Assembly (NCBI GenBank): GCA_010645155.1
Contig: CM021315.1
Span: 7,857,126 to 7,921,125, forward strand
From: Tigriopus japonicus
Taxonomy: Eukaryota; Arthropoda; Copepoda; Harpacticoida; Harpacticidae
Direction: 5' to 3'
DNA length: 64,000 bases
Shown: one piece after another, positions 1-14,352 of the stretch
Numbering within the stretch: the stretch's first letter is position 1
Layout of the letters: each line of letters opens with the position of its first letter
Made by a program: the position numbers and the translations under genes
The notes under the pieces: model-generated
Databases searched by the model: none
What the model was told of the DNA's origin: nothing
The model's input: only the letters and a program-made list of their open reading frames with translations

Positions 1-568
1 GGAGCCGAAATGGCAAGGTGAAGGAAAAAGGCAGACACGTGAACTTAGGGAATCGGAAATGCACTACCATCCAATATTGGTTGTATCCAGGCGCTTCTTA
101 TCTCCTTAGTCATTCTTTTGTTTCTCATATTCCATGTTCCTCAATGTTTGACTGAGCAAAGAAAAAAGGGGAAACGAAGGAGTTCAATTGGATTGGGAAT
201 TCTTCGCACGTATTTTATTGCTGAATCGTCACTTGAAACGCAGCCTTTTTGCCAGCTTTAAGGCCTCGAAAGGCACCAAAGTCGAAATCGTAGCCAGTTA
301 TGACTCAAAGGAAACAGTCGAACGGCTGGACGAACTTTTCTGATTGAACGAGGATTTCCAAAATACATTCTTGAATCATTGAGACGGGCATTTTTCCACA
401 TAAATAGTCCGTGGTGTACTCGTACGTACATTATCACATGTACAATACGTTCTCTTGATCCAAGTGCTTTATTCAAAATGTTGCTAGGAATGCTGCGCAA
501 CTTGCGAGGTATATAAGTTATATTGCTTTATGTTGAGCAAAAAACCTACTGACCAGAATTGGATGAGT

Positions 569-661
569 CAAGGGATTTTGGCCCCCAAAATATATTTCTG
601 TCTACGCCTCAGCAGACATTCAATTATTTTGCTGAGGAGGCTTTTGGGTCCAAAACCTTGG
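569..661. repeat. Imperfect hairpin, 93 bp
   Basis: An outer stem pairs 569-590 with 641-661 (core TTTTGGCCCCCAAAA against TTTTGGGTCCAAAA). An inner stem pairs GCCTCAGCA (605-613) with TGCTGAGGAGGC (630-641). A loop of about 16 nt and a 14-nt one-sided bulge separate them. It could be a small foldback element or a structured RNA; the large bulge makes a microRNA precursor unlikely. Confidence 0.5.
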
Positions 662-3600
662 AGATAAACTTCTATCCCATTGGCCATGACCCATCCAGAT
701 TTATTTCTTGCCCTCAAAGGAACATGGAGCACTTTCCTTTCAACCCGTTTCCCTGTCCCAGTTTTCGAATATGTTGTGGCATTTCTTTTCCTCACTCGTG
801 TTGGTGTTTTCTTGTGTTTTACCGGCCTATTTCTTGCCGAATGAATGACGACCCAGCAATTATTTTACAATTCTAAATTAGAACTCATTAGAAAGGTGGG
901 TTATTAACACGTTTGATGTAACCCGTCATTTAGTCATTTTCATAGCAAGCTTCCCCCTTTTCCTTCCTTTTCTCTCATACGAAGCGATTAGAATTTAGGA
1001 ATGATATTTTATACAGAACTAACAAGCGCAATTTGAGGCCAGATTATGATACGCTAAAAATTCTGAGAGGCGCCGAATTGCATTTACATACTGAAATATT
1101 ATCTGCATTTCAGTTTCCAAAAAAGAAGCTGTGAGGAGCCCAAAAACTCCTATTGTTGTAATCAACTCAACACAGGAACAGAAAAGTATAGTAGCAGTAC
1201 CTGAGTTTTCAGAGCATTCCATTAGTAACCCGGACAACAACGTGTTTGCAATTTATTCAGGATTGAAAATGAGAAGTGCCATTGTTAAAAAAACAGTTTC
1301 TCGTGTCTACTAACTAAATCACTCAACAAAAATTTTCTTCCTTCCAATTCTCCTTTTCCTCATATCAACTTTTCATCTTATACCTCAAAGAAGGTCAAGG
1401 GGAGCTCCAATAATTATTGATCCTACTTTACTAATAGACTAATTAATTGCCTTCATCCATCTAGGTTATTTGTACTTCTCTTGTTTTGAAAGTGCTATAA
1501 AAACGTAAAAACAAATGGCTCGGGTGACCTGGCTTTGTCTGTAAGTATGTTGGTTTGTTGGTTTTGGCATTCACCCGTGATCCAGGTCGCCCAACTGGTT
1601 TGGTTTTCGATGTTTGCTCGCAAAACTTCATGAACCATAAAAATGTAACATTACTCTTTCCTTTCCCTCTTCCTGGAAACCGACACTGCTGCTCTTTTAG
1701 CTCATGATCATTCATTTGCCATATCTGAGATTTCCGGTCTTTCAAAGAGTTGCCTCGGATCCATCTCCCCGTTTCCATCATAAAATACAGCTGTAAATCT
1801 AAATGAACCCCAAGCGAGCCAGTGCTTTCCATTCAAATTTGTGATAGTGAGTATGGAATGAAAGTCTACGTAAGCAGAGCTGCCAAGTCGTTAAGTATAA
1901 GCGATCTATTTGTTTATCTTTTGCTTTGATCAAATGCAAAGCCGACTTGATAGCCGCCAAGATGGATCGTCATTTCTTGGAACCACCCCTTTCGACGAGG
2001 GGTGCCATTGCGCCACTGTGCCAGAGATGAGGATCACTCTAATTTCTATTGCTTTTCGGGACGACCCCGAACACGACAAGTCTGTCGGCCAACGAGCTTT
2101 TGGAAAATGATTACACATGCAATATTCTCGACTATACAAGTGAGGACAAAGTATTGAAAGAGTTTCTAGTTTCTGACTCACTTCCAGTTTATGTTTCCCT
2201 TAGAACCTCCTTATCATGTCAAAAAGGCATTAGTTTTGACAATAGCAAGAACGGGTTAATTATATTTGGAGGCGTTTTGGACGTCGCTTCAAATTCATTA
2301 TATTGCCCCAAACCCTGCGGCGTTTTGAAAATGCGCTTCCTTTGGGATAAACACCTAGTTTTTCTCTTGTCGTTATTTTCTTTCATCATCATCATCATCG
2401 TCGTCATCAACATGATCATTGGATGTAAATGAATGTTTGTGTATGTGAATGTGTAGAATGCAAGAGCCAACCTTTCTTTTCGGGAGCTCGTGCCATTGAT
2501 CCGTTCCAAAAGATCTCTCTTTCTCTTCACATGCTAGCCTCATCTTCAGCGGGATAAGTCGGGATATGATTCCACGGACAATGAAGCTGAGAGCCATAAT
2601 TGCATCAGAACTGTATCAATACAAAAGCATCTCTTGGATCACAATCACAAGCTCGGTTCACGTTGTCCCTTATACGAGGCATTGAGTCCCAAAGACCAAG
2701 AAGAAGAGGAGGAACTGAACTGACTCATGCGTCGTCAAAGACCCATTCAACCAAATGGTCGGGATTTTTATGCGAAGTCCTGGATCTTTGGAAAAAATCT
2801 TCCACCCTGTTTTGGATCTGGACGGGGATGTGACCCACAAAAGTTCCAAATTCCAATTCGATTATTGAGTCCCAGAGAATGGAACGCTGATTTTTTTTTC
2901 AAGAGGGTTCATTGAATGGTTTCCCTCTACCAACCCTCATCCCCCTCTCCTTTTTTCTGTTGGATTCTTGATGATGGAACAGGGAGTGTTTCAGCTTTTC
3001 GGGTTTCGAGAATAATGTTCCAACCAAGAACTTGTGGACGGATGGGTTCCATATCTGATGAAGATATTTGCCGCTTTGAAGTGATTCTCGAAAGATAGGG
3101 TGGTCTTCTTGTAGATAAAGGTTTCAGAGTCCTGACTCAATTGAATCGGGAAAGCTAAGAAAGGGGGAAATAAACTTGGGGGCTTCCCCATGTTCCACTT
3201 TGGCGAGCTCGATACCTCGGCTTTGCTTTCCAAGGGCTGTAATTACCGAGCAAATATTCAATATCGTTCTCCTTGAAACAGACAACCTCTCTTGCCAGGA
3301 TTTGAACACGAGGAAGGCTTGTTTAGTGGAATTGGTTCTTGCAAGCAACTTGGTTCACCATCATGTTCCAGTTTTCTGGTGTATGGTGTTTAGTCTTGCT
3401 TGGCATCTAGGACCATCTCAAATAACGCCTTGGGTAAGAAAGGAAGCGGGAGATGAAACAAGGACTAATCAAATTATAAGTGTCGATCATTCTTTTCATG
3501 GCATCTCTCGGTGAGTACTGTTGTTATTGTTGTTGTCGATGTTGTATTGTTGGTTGAGAGAAGGCATAAACGTCTCTCTCTCTCGAGATCTCCATTCAAA

Positions 3601-3760
3601 AAGGAGGATGGGGGTTTAAAGAATCCCGAGGAACTATACCCTTGAGTGTACTGTGCTGCACAATACAGTCTCCATCTGACGACTGCTCTCAAGAGCATGG
3701 AATGTATGGTTTGAAAATCGATATCAAATGTCATTTATATTCAAGAGCAGGATGGCAACG

Positions 3761-3834
3761 ATATGTTCTTTCTGTCGTTTGGGAAAGAGGTTTTCTTTCG
3801 TTCAGCTTATGAACGATGGACGGAAAGAACATAT
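3761..3834. repeat. 74-bp hairpin with 16-bp stem
   Basis: Bases 3761-3776 (ATATGTTCTTTCTGTC) pair with 3819-3834 (GACGGAAAGAACATAT), 15 Watson-Crick pairs plus one G-U if transcribed from the + strand. A second small stem lies inside (CGTTCA / TGAACG). The size suits a small structured RNA or a foldback relic. No coding context is visible around it. Confidence 0.5.
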
Positions 3835-6800
3835 GGGTGGGCATCAGAGTTGAGCGAATCGACCCGATGGAGCCAAAGTGGAACAGACGCTTTTTTTTGG
3901 TTGCTAGCGGTGAAGAAGGTTCTTTAATCTCCGTTCTTTCATCAACTGTCTAGAAGGAATCTAATAAGGACTCAAGAGGTCTTCCAGTGTGATTGAGGTA
4001 ATCCCCCCACTTGAAGTGATCCACTTGGACCTTAGCCCAAGCGAAGCTCTGGGACCATGAAATTTATTCATATGATGGATTTCCTACTCGTCTAGACACT
4101 CGCTAGTTAACATCTGATATTTTTTTTGATCCACCATTCCAATCATCGAACTCATCTGGGATCCCTAGTCTTTCAGTCCCCCATAACCAATCCTCATTTT
4201 TCCTTGCCCTATTTCTCGCTCTCTATCTCGTTCAAATCCGCTGAATTCAAGCCATGTCACGATTGTTTGCTACTCTCTCATAAGAATGCATTCTCTGGCA
4301 CGAGAGTCATTGTCTTCTATTGAAGAGCTTATAGTTGACGCACACACGAAGTACTTTCAATAGCCAATGTACAATACACTAGTAAAAATAACCATGTGTT
4401 TCGTCTCTTTAGAGAGATTGGCCAAACGATCCACAAAAGAAAGCTTGGCCAAGGCTTTTCCCACCACCAATGGAAAAAGTTACCACCACTCGAGTTCTTC
4501 TTGACTTGTTGATCGAAAGGATCATGACAAAGTAAGACTCTCAGGAGTGATGTGAGAACTGCAAGTGAGACTGGCTACACTTTTCGCAGCTTTTTTCAGT
4601 ACATTTCTGTAGGAACATGCTCTTGTAGTTCTTGTGAACGAAAGAAGTACAGTGAATGCGCTCATGCGAGTTGGGGTGGACGCTTTTGCTTTTGGCAACT
4701 TCCCTAGTCAATCCACTGAAGAGGAGGACCTTGAGAATAAAATAAGTGGGTGAAGGAGTAAAAGAGTCTTACGAGGCGAAAGGATTTTCTCAAACCCAAT
4801 CTGACAGTCTGAGTTCCTCAGATTTTTTTTCTCGTGGTCCCTAAAACCGGGCAAAGGTTGAGAAGTTGCTTGTACTCCTTTCAGTACAATTCGTTACAAA
4901 CACGCAGGATGGTGATTTTGAGCCACTAACCTTTTGAAGAGGAAAGGGTACAAAAATTAAAGACATTTCATTTGAAAGAGCTGCTGGAACCTTTTGTGTT
5001 ACGGAACAAGACTGGGACGTGGGCCGCTCTCTTTCTTTTATTCTTTCTCTCCCTCTTCTTTGAAGAAGTGCAATTCTCTTGAAACTGTGAAGTTGGGCCC
5101 CTTGCCTTATCCTTTTTTCGTGCCGCTCCACAAATGGCCCTGATAGATGAGCCAGAGAGCTACTACAAGAGAAACGACAACACCTTCATTTTGAATGGTG
5201 GCTGAGGTCCAACCCTTTATTTAGCTCTTCAAGATGCTCATTTCATATGGCCTGGCAAAAGTGCTCCAAGTGCTCCAAGTTCCCACAGTCGTGCCCTCTT
5301 TGCTTTCATATTGGAACACCTTTTGGAAGGGAGAAGCGAAAAAAGGCCAAGGCTGAGAAATTTTGCCAGAAACGCTGAATTGAGCGTTTCAGTTGTGGTG
5401 GAACGGTTTTTTTCTCGTTCCCTGTTTCGCTTCATCCAGTTCCAAGCTTGGTTGGGAGAGAAACGAGGTAACATTTGGATGATTGTTTTCCTTTCGGGCC
5501 ACAAACAACTCCATCCACGAAATGAGCTTCTACTTCCTGTGCACTATAGTATGTATATGAGAGGGTACCAATATAGATACCACGTGTATATTAAAACACT
5601 AAAGCACGAATTGAATATCCGATGTCGGAAATAGAAAAATGGTAACTTCCGTGGGGTTGGGGCGACATGAAAAGTTGAAAGAAGAAGAACACAAAGCCGG
5701 TTATCCACACTTCAAAGCTAGGGATTCTCAAACTCATTTGATTGAAGTCCCTTGGGAGGACGAGGGGAGAACCTGTGCCTGAGCTTCTTTTCCCTTATTC
5801 ATGGGACAAGGGAAAATGTACTGTTGGTGTATTGACTGACACCAACAGAGAGGGAGAAGAATGCGATGATATTACATTGTAAATTACCAAAATTCACAAC
5901 TCTAAACCTGAATTTCAAAGCTATACTTCTTCAATTGTTCTCCCACTTTCAGCCCCAAAAAGGATTAGAGGCACGTCTTAAAGAAGTGACAACAACGAGG
6001 TACATTGCTTGTAATGAATGACTTGGCGTAAAAAAGACATTTTTTTGTACTTTGTAAGTTGCGATCCTCGTTGTTTCCAACCCTTTGATTCAACTTTTTA
6101 TCTCAACTACCCAGGAAACCCTTGCTCTTGATTTTGACTTTCGATTTCACTTTCAGTCTTTTCGAGTGTTTTTGGTCTCGGAAGACTAGAGACGAGATAA
6201 GGTGGGAAATCAAGGGAATTGGAGGGTTTTCAAACGCGAGCAAATCTGGCAAATGAACCATATTATTCAGAAAATGGTCCAATCAACAGCGTCTTACCTC
6301 GAGCAGCATCTCCATTCACTTCAAGATTCGTGGTGGCACACACTAAGCAGAAAAATGTCCATGTGGACCCAACTGCAAAGGTGGGCATGTTGACCATCGG
6401 GAACGAGATTGTTCATCAACACACTTGACCATCCGATGCCATTTTGACTAGGCCAATACTTCACTTCAATGTCAGTGAGACAATTGTGCGGTGAGAAAAG
6501 AAGATATATATCTTCAATTCAACGCGATGGTTCCTAGCAGTCAGAAAGAAAACTTTGGCTCAGTTTCCTTCATCTTCGCTCATTCGTTGTTCGTTCAGAG
6601 GGGTTCAGTTCTCGTTCGGCTCGTCACTTTTCACTTTCTTGAAGTTTGAAACTCAAGTCTTCTGTTCCGGAAATAGCTGACTGCTAGCTGTTTCAAGGGA
6701 ACGAAGAAGAATCGAGTGGTAGGAAACCTGAAGGAAGAGGATTTCTTTTGGCACTTAGAAGACACTTCATTCCAATACAACTCGCTCTATTTCTCTCCCC

Positions 6801-9800
6801 ACCGAACACACTTCACCAATATTATCCCTTCTTCCTCGAAAGTGGTCTTTGCTCACGATTCACCCTCATCAAGATCAATGAGAGAGCCTTCAGTAATTAC
6901 CCACACTCACATCAAGCGAGAGTGATGTTGGGTTTCTGGCCGAAAACACTTTGAATTCACCACTAAGATCTTTTGGGATCATTGCTCTAGGGGAGTAACG
7001 CTCTTCCCGGCTCCTCTGTTTCTGGCCAACTGTTGGAAAAAGCGCAGGGATTTTCTTCAAAGGCCGCATCCAACGTGAAAAAGGCCTTCGTTTTTCCTCA
7101 AGGAAGCCGAAAAAGCAAGGCTGGCACGAACGAAAGTAGTAATAACACCAAGGAAAGAGCGCGCGAGAGCGGGCAAAGGAACGCGCGCTCTCAGGAGGAA
7201 CACGAAGAAAGACCGCCACTCGACTGATGAGAGGGGATCGCTTTTGGAATTTCAAGAGGGAACATGTAGACAGTTCTGGGCGCATATTTCTACACCATTT
7301 CCTTATTTGAGGTGGGGGGGGTGGGGGTATTTCTTTCCATAGCTGCTTTTCGATGTTTCTTTCTTTTTTTGCGAGAGAAAAATGGACCCTCACTAAAAAC
7401 TCCTTTTAGACTTTAAAAATCGGAGTGACTGTTTTCAGTTTCTTCAGATTTTCAAATGAATTGAATTTGCGCTTTTTACCCAACCGAAGATCTTTGCTCC
7501 CATGTTCCTTTAAAACAGAACCTGTCCAATCTCAATTTATAAACGAAACCTAATATTTGACCAGAATAAAACAATACCAAATAATGTGGACCTAAAAAGT
7601 GACCAATTAGAACATACAGGTTATGTTAAATTATTACTACATTTTTTTTGACTGACCAATTCCATATTGTACTTGCTATCAAATCAAAGGTCGCAAAAGT
7701 GAAGACATCAGATAAAATGCTTTGGAAATATTCCTTGAACTGCCATAAGTTTTGAAAAAATCAGCCTCTGTACCAATAAAGGTTTTGTTTCTCAAAACTT
7801 CTCTCCATTTCCGCGAATAGGCAAAATGGTGTAAAAAATCTCGCCGGTAGAATTTCAAGTCCGTGGTGCGTCTTGGATCTTCGTCTTCTTCTACTTCTTA
7901 TGTTCCACCTTGAATGTCGTAGGACGGGCGGGCAAATTGGCGAATGGGAGAGCGAGCGAATGAGAGAGAGAGCGTGGAACAGGCGTGGAGAGACAAATGT
8001 AGTTCCATTCCACTCAAGGACCAAGAAGATCTTTTGAAATGGAGAGAAGAAAAAGTTGTACAACCCTTACTTAGACGAACGAGAACAGTGAAGGATAGAC
8101 GATGGAAAATGTGCGCAGAACACCGCAGAACTCAAATCGAGGACGAGTAACGTGGATATTTTCAAGTGTGATGGCAACACAAAAGGGATATGAATTGACA
8201 GATCCGGAAATTGATTCATGATAAGATAGTTGAGCTACGTATCTTTTGGCTACAGTACTTGTCACCTGGATGTCTGGCCTTGAAGAGTCTTCCTGTACCG
8301 ATTGTTGGGACAGCAATGCAATATCTGTTGAGATCAAATGCGATCATCCTTCTTGTAGCATCATGTTGACATGTGCGAGTAGATCCAAATTTTCGTCCAA
8401 CTCCTATTTAGCCTTATTCCATCTTTATTTGTGTATCTGATAGGGTTGGTATGATCCAGAATAGATTATTTTTCTATGCTCCTTGAAGAAGCAACTTGAA
8501 CTTAAAGAAGCACTGAATTTCTGGAGTAGGAGGGTAACGGTGAAAATTATGATATCCAGAAGGATAAATTCAATTGCGTTCTTCTGCAAACGAGGCTTTG
8601 TTTGTTTTCAGTAGACGACGTTTTTTTAATTTTCAGCTCGATCGAATGGTGGAGTGAAAAGTTACGTCTTCTCATACTTATGTACTGAAGAGAGCATACT
8701 GTAGATTGAAAGAGTTCGCCTTTTTGTGGTGAAACAATTACCACAAAAGGGCTAGTTCCCGGTAGGATTTGCACTGAACTTTGAGAGAGCATAACTTTTG
8801 ACTCCGACGTTAAGGTGAGCTGAAAATTGAAATACATATTCAAGTCAACATAGATAAGGTCTCATTTGCAGAAGAATGTAGTTGACTTTTTCCTACTGGA
8901 AATCAAGATTCTTTTCGTTAGCCTCCCAGTCTAGTGAAATTCAGTGGTTCTCGCTCAATTTGAGCAAATGTGGCAAGTGAAGTCGTAAAAATGACTTTAG
9001 GAAAAATACCAATAAACTAGTTGCAAATAAAACCAAGCTTTCTGCAATTTTGATGATTAGCTAGCTCTTCGCAAAAAGACACATCAATGAATTGGAGAAA
9101 TGATTGTGGGGAGGCAAGGTACAATCTTATCCTTGGAAGGATATTGGAAAATGTTTTAGCAATGAACTGTTCTTTACACACTGATTGGCTGGTTTTCGAT
9201 AAACTTAGAGTTCACAAATTAACTTGCTGCAAAAGGTCAGTAAATACCGAGAGGAAAGGGCCCCCTTCAAAAACAAGATAATTAAAAGACAAGAAAAAAC
9301 GTTTTCTGAGGAACCTACAGTAAATAGGCGAAATTTGCATGGTTTTAGATTTCAACGCGAAAGGAGTTCCAGTGAAGGTGTACTCGAAAGTTGTCAAGCT
9401 TTTAAAACGTAATTGAAAAGAATTTTCAATAGTTAAACAACTTTCTTTTTTAAGAAACCATTATTCCAGCCAAGGGGAACTATCATTGGAAACAAGTTCC
9501 TCAAAGTGAAAACTGAAAGTATAAAAATGTTGGAAAGCGTATGTTCATTGAATTGAAAATACAAAATTGTACAATCTTTCGTGCACCTTACACTTCACAA
9601 TTAGTTTTTCATGTCGAATTAAGGGGGCAATGTGGACACAACATCAACAACGATTACCTCTACCATGCCTTGTTTGGATTGTTTTTAAGTATTTGAAATA
9701 GTGTTCCTTTCCTGCCGGTTTGAATAACACATTTCCGTAATTGAGAATCAATGATGGTCTGGCGAGGATATCTTTTAATTATCTCAATCAGGTCACAACA

Positions 9801-11530
9801 AACACATCTTGAGAACTTTGGGCAAATATGATTGAACCTTTGCTCTTGGAGATTCCTTTGGATCCAAAAGATTACAATGGCCTTACTGAACGAAGGCCAA
9901 CTGATTGTTCTCCGCCCAAGAAATCGTGAAAGGTTTTGTCAGAAGTTTAATGGGGCTTAGGATAAGCACACCCGTTGACCACATTTTATGTCTCAATGCA
10001 ATTCCAGCCATTGCACCTGGTGCATGTGCACAAGGCTCCAAAAGGTATCGGAATCGAGCGAGTCTGATAGGAAATTGGACCTGAGTTTGAGCAAAAGTTT
10101 CCTTTCTTATATGTTCGCTTCTCACTCTCTGGAGGGTTTTGAGTCAAGTGGTTTTTTTTCAGCACTCCTCTCGTCAACGAACCTTTGGAGGATCGACCTC
10201 ACCTCGCGTTTTATTACCTAAAAAGTGCTTGTAGCTCATGAAATTCGATGATTTCACATTCTACATTGAGAAAGAGAGAGCAAAATCTTTCTTTTTGAGC
10301 AAGGAATGGAGGTTGGCTCTTAATTGAAAATTGACTCAGATCGTGCCTGATTGACTTCGGAGTGGTAGAAGACTCGGATGGGTTCCGACTTTGCGGAAAG
10401 GCTTTGAAATTTATGGTCACTGCAAGAGGAAATTCAAAGTGAAACTGCAGAAAGCCATTCCCAGGTTCTTCGCTGGTTGTACCGCGTAGTCTGACAACAA
10501 CAGTCGAATTGGACTTGATGGAAAGTGGGCCATGAACTTCTAAGAACTGCAGGAATCTTGCCAATAAAACTCTTGAACTCTTTGAACCCACTGTTCGGGG
10601 CTTTTCAAATGGCGATCATCAAGACACCACTGAGCCTCAGCCTAAAGGCAAAGAACCAGCTTTTTTCAGCCTTCAGTTGACAGTCTTCAATCCAATTCAA
10701 GCTGACCCATGGATAAATGGAAACGAGACTGCAGTTTTGGGTTCGTTTTCATATGGGTGTGCGTTTGTTGGGCATTCTTGAAATCCAATCAGATGTGGAA
10801 GGCTCGTTTGGCTGGGATGAGAACCACACAAAAGCATTCTAAACATGGTTTCCACAAACACATGTATCTGGGACACCTCTCATACTTATATGACCTCTGT
10901 GGGGATTGTATGCATAGATATAGGCCTGCGAGGAGAGCGAAACCATCTTGGGAATTGCTCCTTCCGCCTGATACCATTTGCATTTTATAACTTTGCAACC
11001 CCGACGCTCAAGTCTGCAGTGGAATCGGCCGTCCTCACTCACTTCTTCCATAGAGTAATCGCCCCAAGAGAAACGTTTCATTGAAGCTTGAGCCCAAAGA
11101 AATAAGACTCAAAACGTCAGTTATTGAATCGAAGAGTGTTTTTTTGTGTTTCATACAACCCGGGATTCGTTCGCTTAGCGAGGAATACAATGGCTGACTA
11201 TGCTTATAATTAGAGTAATAAAAAGAGTCTGCCAGATCAAAAAGTTCCAAGTCTAAATCTTCACAAAGAATTTGGAAGATAAAGCTATCAGTGACAGTCA
11301 TTTGCAGACGTACAGTATTTTGTCACCATGTTTGGCTCTTAAGCCATCATACCAGAATTTTTTCATGTGTTGCTAGGCCTATAAGCTTGAAGCTGCTCGT
11401 GAAACGTAAAATTTACCTCTTGAAGAAGAAAAAATATATAAACGAGTTTATATGCAACAAAATCGCAGAGAAAAGCTCAATTTGGCTAAAATAGTTCCAA
11501 GCAGTGCCTTCAGATGTTCGAGATCAAAAC

Positions 11531-11660
11531 GCGCAAGAAAATTCGCCAAAACGCAAGAAAATTCGCCAAAGCGCAAGAAAATTCGCCAAAGCGCAAGAAA
11601 ATTCGCCAAAGCGCAAGAAAATTCGCCAAAGCGCAAGAAAATTCGCCAAAGCGCAAGAAA
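11531..11660. repeat. 20-bp minisatellite
   Basis: There are six full copies and one partial copy of a 20-bp unit, GCGCAAGAAAATTCGCCAAA, at 11531, 11551, 11571, 11591, 11611, 11631 and 11651. The copies are nearly identical; the second starts AC instead of GC and the last diverges after GCGCAAGAAAA. The unit has no stop codon in any + frame and its length is not a multiple of 3, so open frames appear in all + frames without meaning a gene. Confidence 0.95.
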
Positions 11661-11839
11661 AAGGGCAAGATTTTAACGACACAGGGAAAGCTCAAGAAAA
11701 AGCACAATACTCCGAATCCAAGCTTTCTAAACTATTAAAAGCTACAGTAATTGCTAAATAGCATTCAAAAATCGAAAGATTGAAAATAAATAGGCAAGAG
11801 GATGGGTCAGCAGTCACGTTTAGTTGCAAAAATGTCTCT

Positions 11840-12461
11840 TACAGTGTGTCCAAGAATTGATGGTGCATCGTGCTTTTCCTTGCCATTCAGACCAAAAAAA
11901 TGCTTTCAAATTGAAAAAAAAATCCTTCAAGAAAGTGCTTTGAAAAACGCTTATCCCTTTGAAAACCAGTTTCAAATGCATGCGGCAATATATAATTTTT
12001 GATATTTTGATAATATTTGAATGGTTCAGACCGTATCAGGCAAAGCAGGTCAAAAAGGTATTTACATTTTGTCTTGGAAGGACACTTCTCTAATCATTCA
12101 GTCCAAGGGCCATCTGCATCTTCTGATATCAACTCGATATTGTTCAAGAAGCAAGAGGAAATATCATAGAAGAGACTTGATCGGAAATATGTTAAAAATA
12201 GAAGGATATGTGTGAAGTATGAGCACATTTTCAACCTATGTCAAAAACGCAAAGTGAGGTCGAGAAAAAATAAAAAGCACATGCCCTCATGCCCAGTCAA
12301 ATAACTTGAATAGCTTAATACAAGAAGTCTTAGAAAAGGTTCCAAGATACTTTCAACTGAACTATAATAATATCTGTAAAAGCTTATTTTTCTGTAATGT
12401 GTCTTTAAGCCATTGAAAATCTATTTTTTCTGATGCACCATCAATTCTTGTACACCCTGTA
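11840..12461. mobile_element. Non-autonomous Tc1/mariner-type element (MITE), 622 bp
   Basis: Terminal inverted repeats of 31 bp (11840-11870 and 12431-12461) match at 28 positions. They read TACAGTGTGTCCAAGAATTG and TACAGGGTGTACAAGAATTG at the outer ends. Both ends include the TA dinucleotide expected as a Tc1/mariner target duplication. The interior is AT-rich and has no transposase-like frame, so this is a deletion derivative or MITE mobilised in trans. Confidence 0.8.
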
Positions 12462-13128
12462 TAGTCTCATTTTAATCCGAAATAATTTTAATTTTTGTTC
12501 TGTTTTAGATGGGATTTGTTTAGATGAATAGAATACATTTTAATAAGTAGAGATTGAACAAAACTGCCGTTTTTTAGCATTGAAATTGCTATTTTCTGGC
12601 CTAAAATATCATATTGTTACATAAAAATCACAAACGAGGCCAAATTTGTGTTTCAAATTTCGGCAAAAGCTTGTAATATTGAGTTTGTCTTTTTTAACCG
12701 TGGCTTCCTTTACAACACAGTTTTGCACTTCACAAATGTGAGCAGAATTGAAAGAAAATTATTATTTTTTGGAAAATTGGTTGCAAAGTGCCTGTAAATA
12801 ACACAATTCGTACACTTTCTCACAAGATTTAAGTGATCAACACAAAAAATGCCGAAAGTTGCTGTTGCGAAAAACTCGAAATGCAGATGACTTTGACTAA
12901 AACGGCCAAAAGTTGAAATTTTTGGTCCAAGTTGCAAGTTGCATTTGCAACTTTGTCCGGCTGTATTAATAACTTAAGTTGCATTATTGTTTTTTTCTCA
13001 AATACATAAGTTCACTATAAAGAGACGCAAAGCATTATTGTTGTGAAAAATTGGTCACAAACTTTGTTCAATTAATGGAGACAATCGCTTTAACCTTAAA
13101 ACTTAACAATCCCTGATTCGACAATTTC
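12462..13128. other. AT-rich spacer between two MITEs
   Basis: The stretch is clearly AT-rich, with no gene and no tandem repeat. It holds short runs of related words (TTGCAAGTTGCATTTGCAAC near 12930-12950). I see nothing else in it. Confidence 0.6.
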
Positions 13129-13891
13129 TACAGTCGAATCTCGATATAAGAAATCTCAGTTTAAGAAATTTTCATGATATAAGAAACTTTTCCGTGCTGA
13201 CCAAAATTTTACTACATAAGAATTTTCGATATCGGAATTTTCCGTTTTTCCTCAATCTCGATATAAGAAACATTCTTAAAGTTTTGGCCTATGTATCTTG
13301 CCTAAATTGGTCACAGCACAAAACAAAACAAAACGAAGCATTTCTAAAAGGATCAATGCAGTGCTTCCATATTTTGCGCTTTTGCGCATTTTTTTATCTT
13401 TTTGCACTCTGCACCTTTTTGAAAAAAAACTTGCCCTTTTCAAGTTTCAATCAAAAGAACGAAAAATTGCATTTTGAACCCTAAAATCGCTAAAAATTGT
13501 CCAATATGCCACTCAACAATAACTATTTTGACATTTAGTTTAAAAAAAAAATTCGTCGAAAATTTTAAAAAAAATATTTAAGCTCATTTTGCCAACAAAT
13601 TTGCAATGCTTGAGAGTGAAAAAATTGTTTGTCTGCCAAAGCAAAACCTATATAAATACCTATAAAATAACTATTTTTAAAAGCTAAATTTTTGAGTCAT
13701 TGTCGGATTTTGTACTAATAAAAGTAAGCTTATAAGGATATATAAAGGAGAGGTAAACTCCTCTGGTAGTTTGCTTGTATTTCGTATCGTTTCATGAGCC
13801 AATTTTCTTGAGTCTAGATATAAGAAAAATCTCGATATAAGCAACATTTTGCCGCTGACAGAAAAGTTTCTTAAAATGAGATTCGACTGTA
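13129..13891. mobile_element. Non-autonomous pogo/Tigger-like element, 763 bp with TA
   Basis: The left end begins TA-CAGTCGAATCTCGATATAAG (TA at 13129-13130) and the right end, reversed, begins TA-CAGTCGAATCTCATTTTAAG (TA at 13890-13891). CAGT ends followed by a CTCGATATAA-like block are typical of pogo/Tigger TIRs. The word CTCGATATAAG recurs near 13258 and 13832, so subterminal repeats are present. No transposase frame is recognisable in the interior. Confidence 0.75.
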
Positions 13892-14352
13892 ATACCTTTT
13901 CAATATTTATTGAAACGCTACATTGGCATTACCTTCTAACAAATTTAAGCGAGAAAAATGTTAGTTGAAGGTAAAATCCATAAAAACTATTCCCTATTAA
14001 GTTATCAAATATTTTTTAAAGCCTGGGATTAACTTGTCGTCTACAATGAAATTGTAGCCCTTAACGTCTTGGTTTCAAAAAGTACTAATACATGTCTTGG
14101 CAATTTTATACTATACAACCGTTTTTTGAGGAATTCAGTCGATCGTTCTTTCCCACGTTTTGGACGACGCTCAGTCGTCAAATAAAAAGAGTGGAAAGTT
14201 CAAATGTCCAGTTTGGCCTTCAAGTAATTGGCTCATTGCATGTATTAAATGTAAATTTATTTATGCTGAATTGACTTAGTCTTGATTTTGGAAAGAAAGT
14301 TCAAGAATGTGATTCTCAGATTTTTTTAACCATTATCTTTCGAATTATTATC

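Larger units (their letters stand above)
1..11500. other. Gene-poor non-coding stretch
   Basis: I find no ORF here with recognisable domains, credible splice structure or family resemblance. Open frames are short (up to about 167 codons) and look like chance frames. Simple CT/GA runs occur (for example near 3570-3590), and two strong hairpins are listed separately. The stretch could be intergenic DNA or introns of a gene outside the window; the sequence does not decide. Confidence 0.6.
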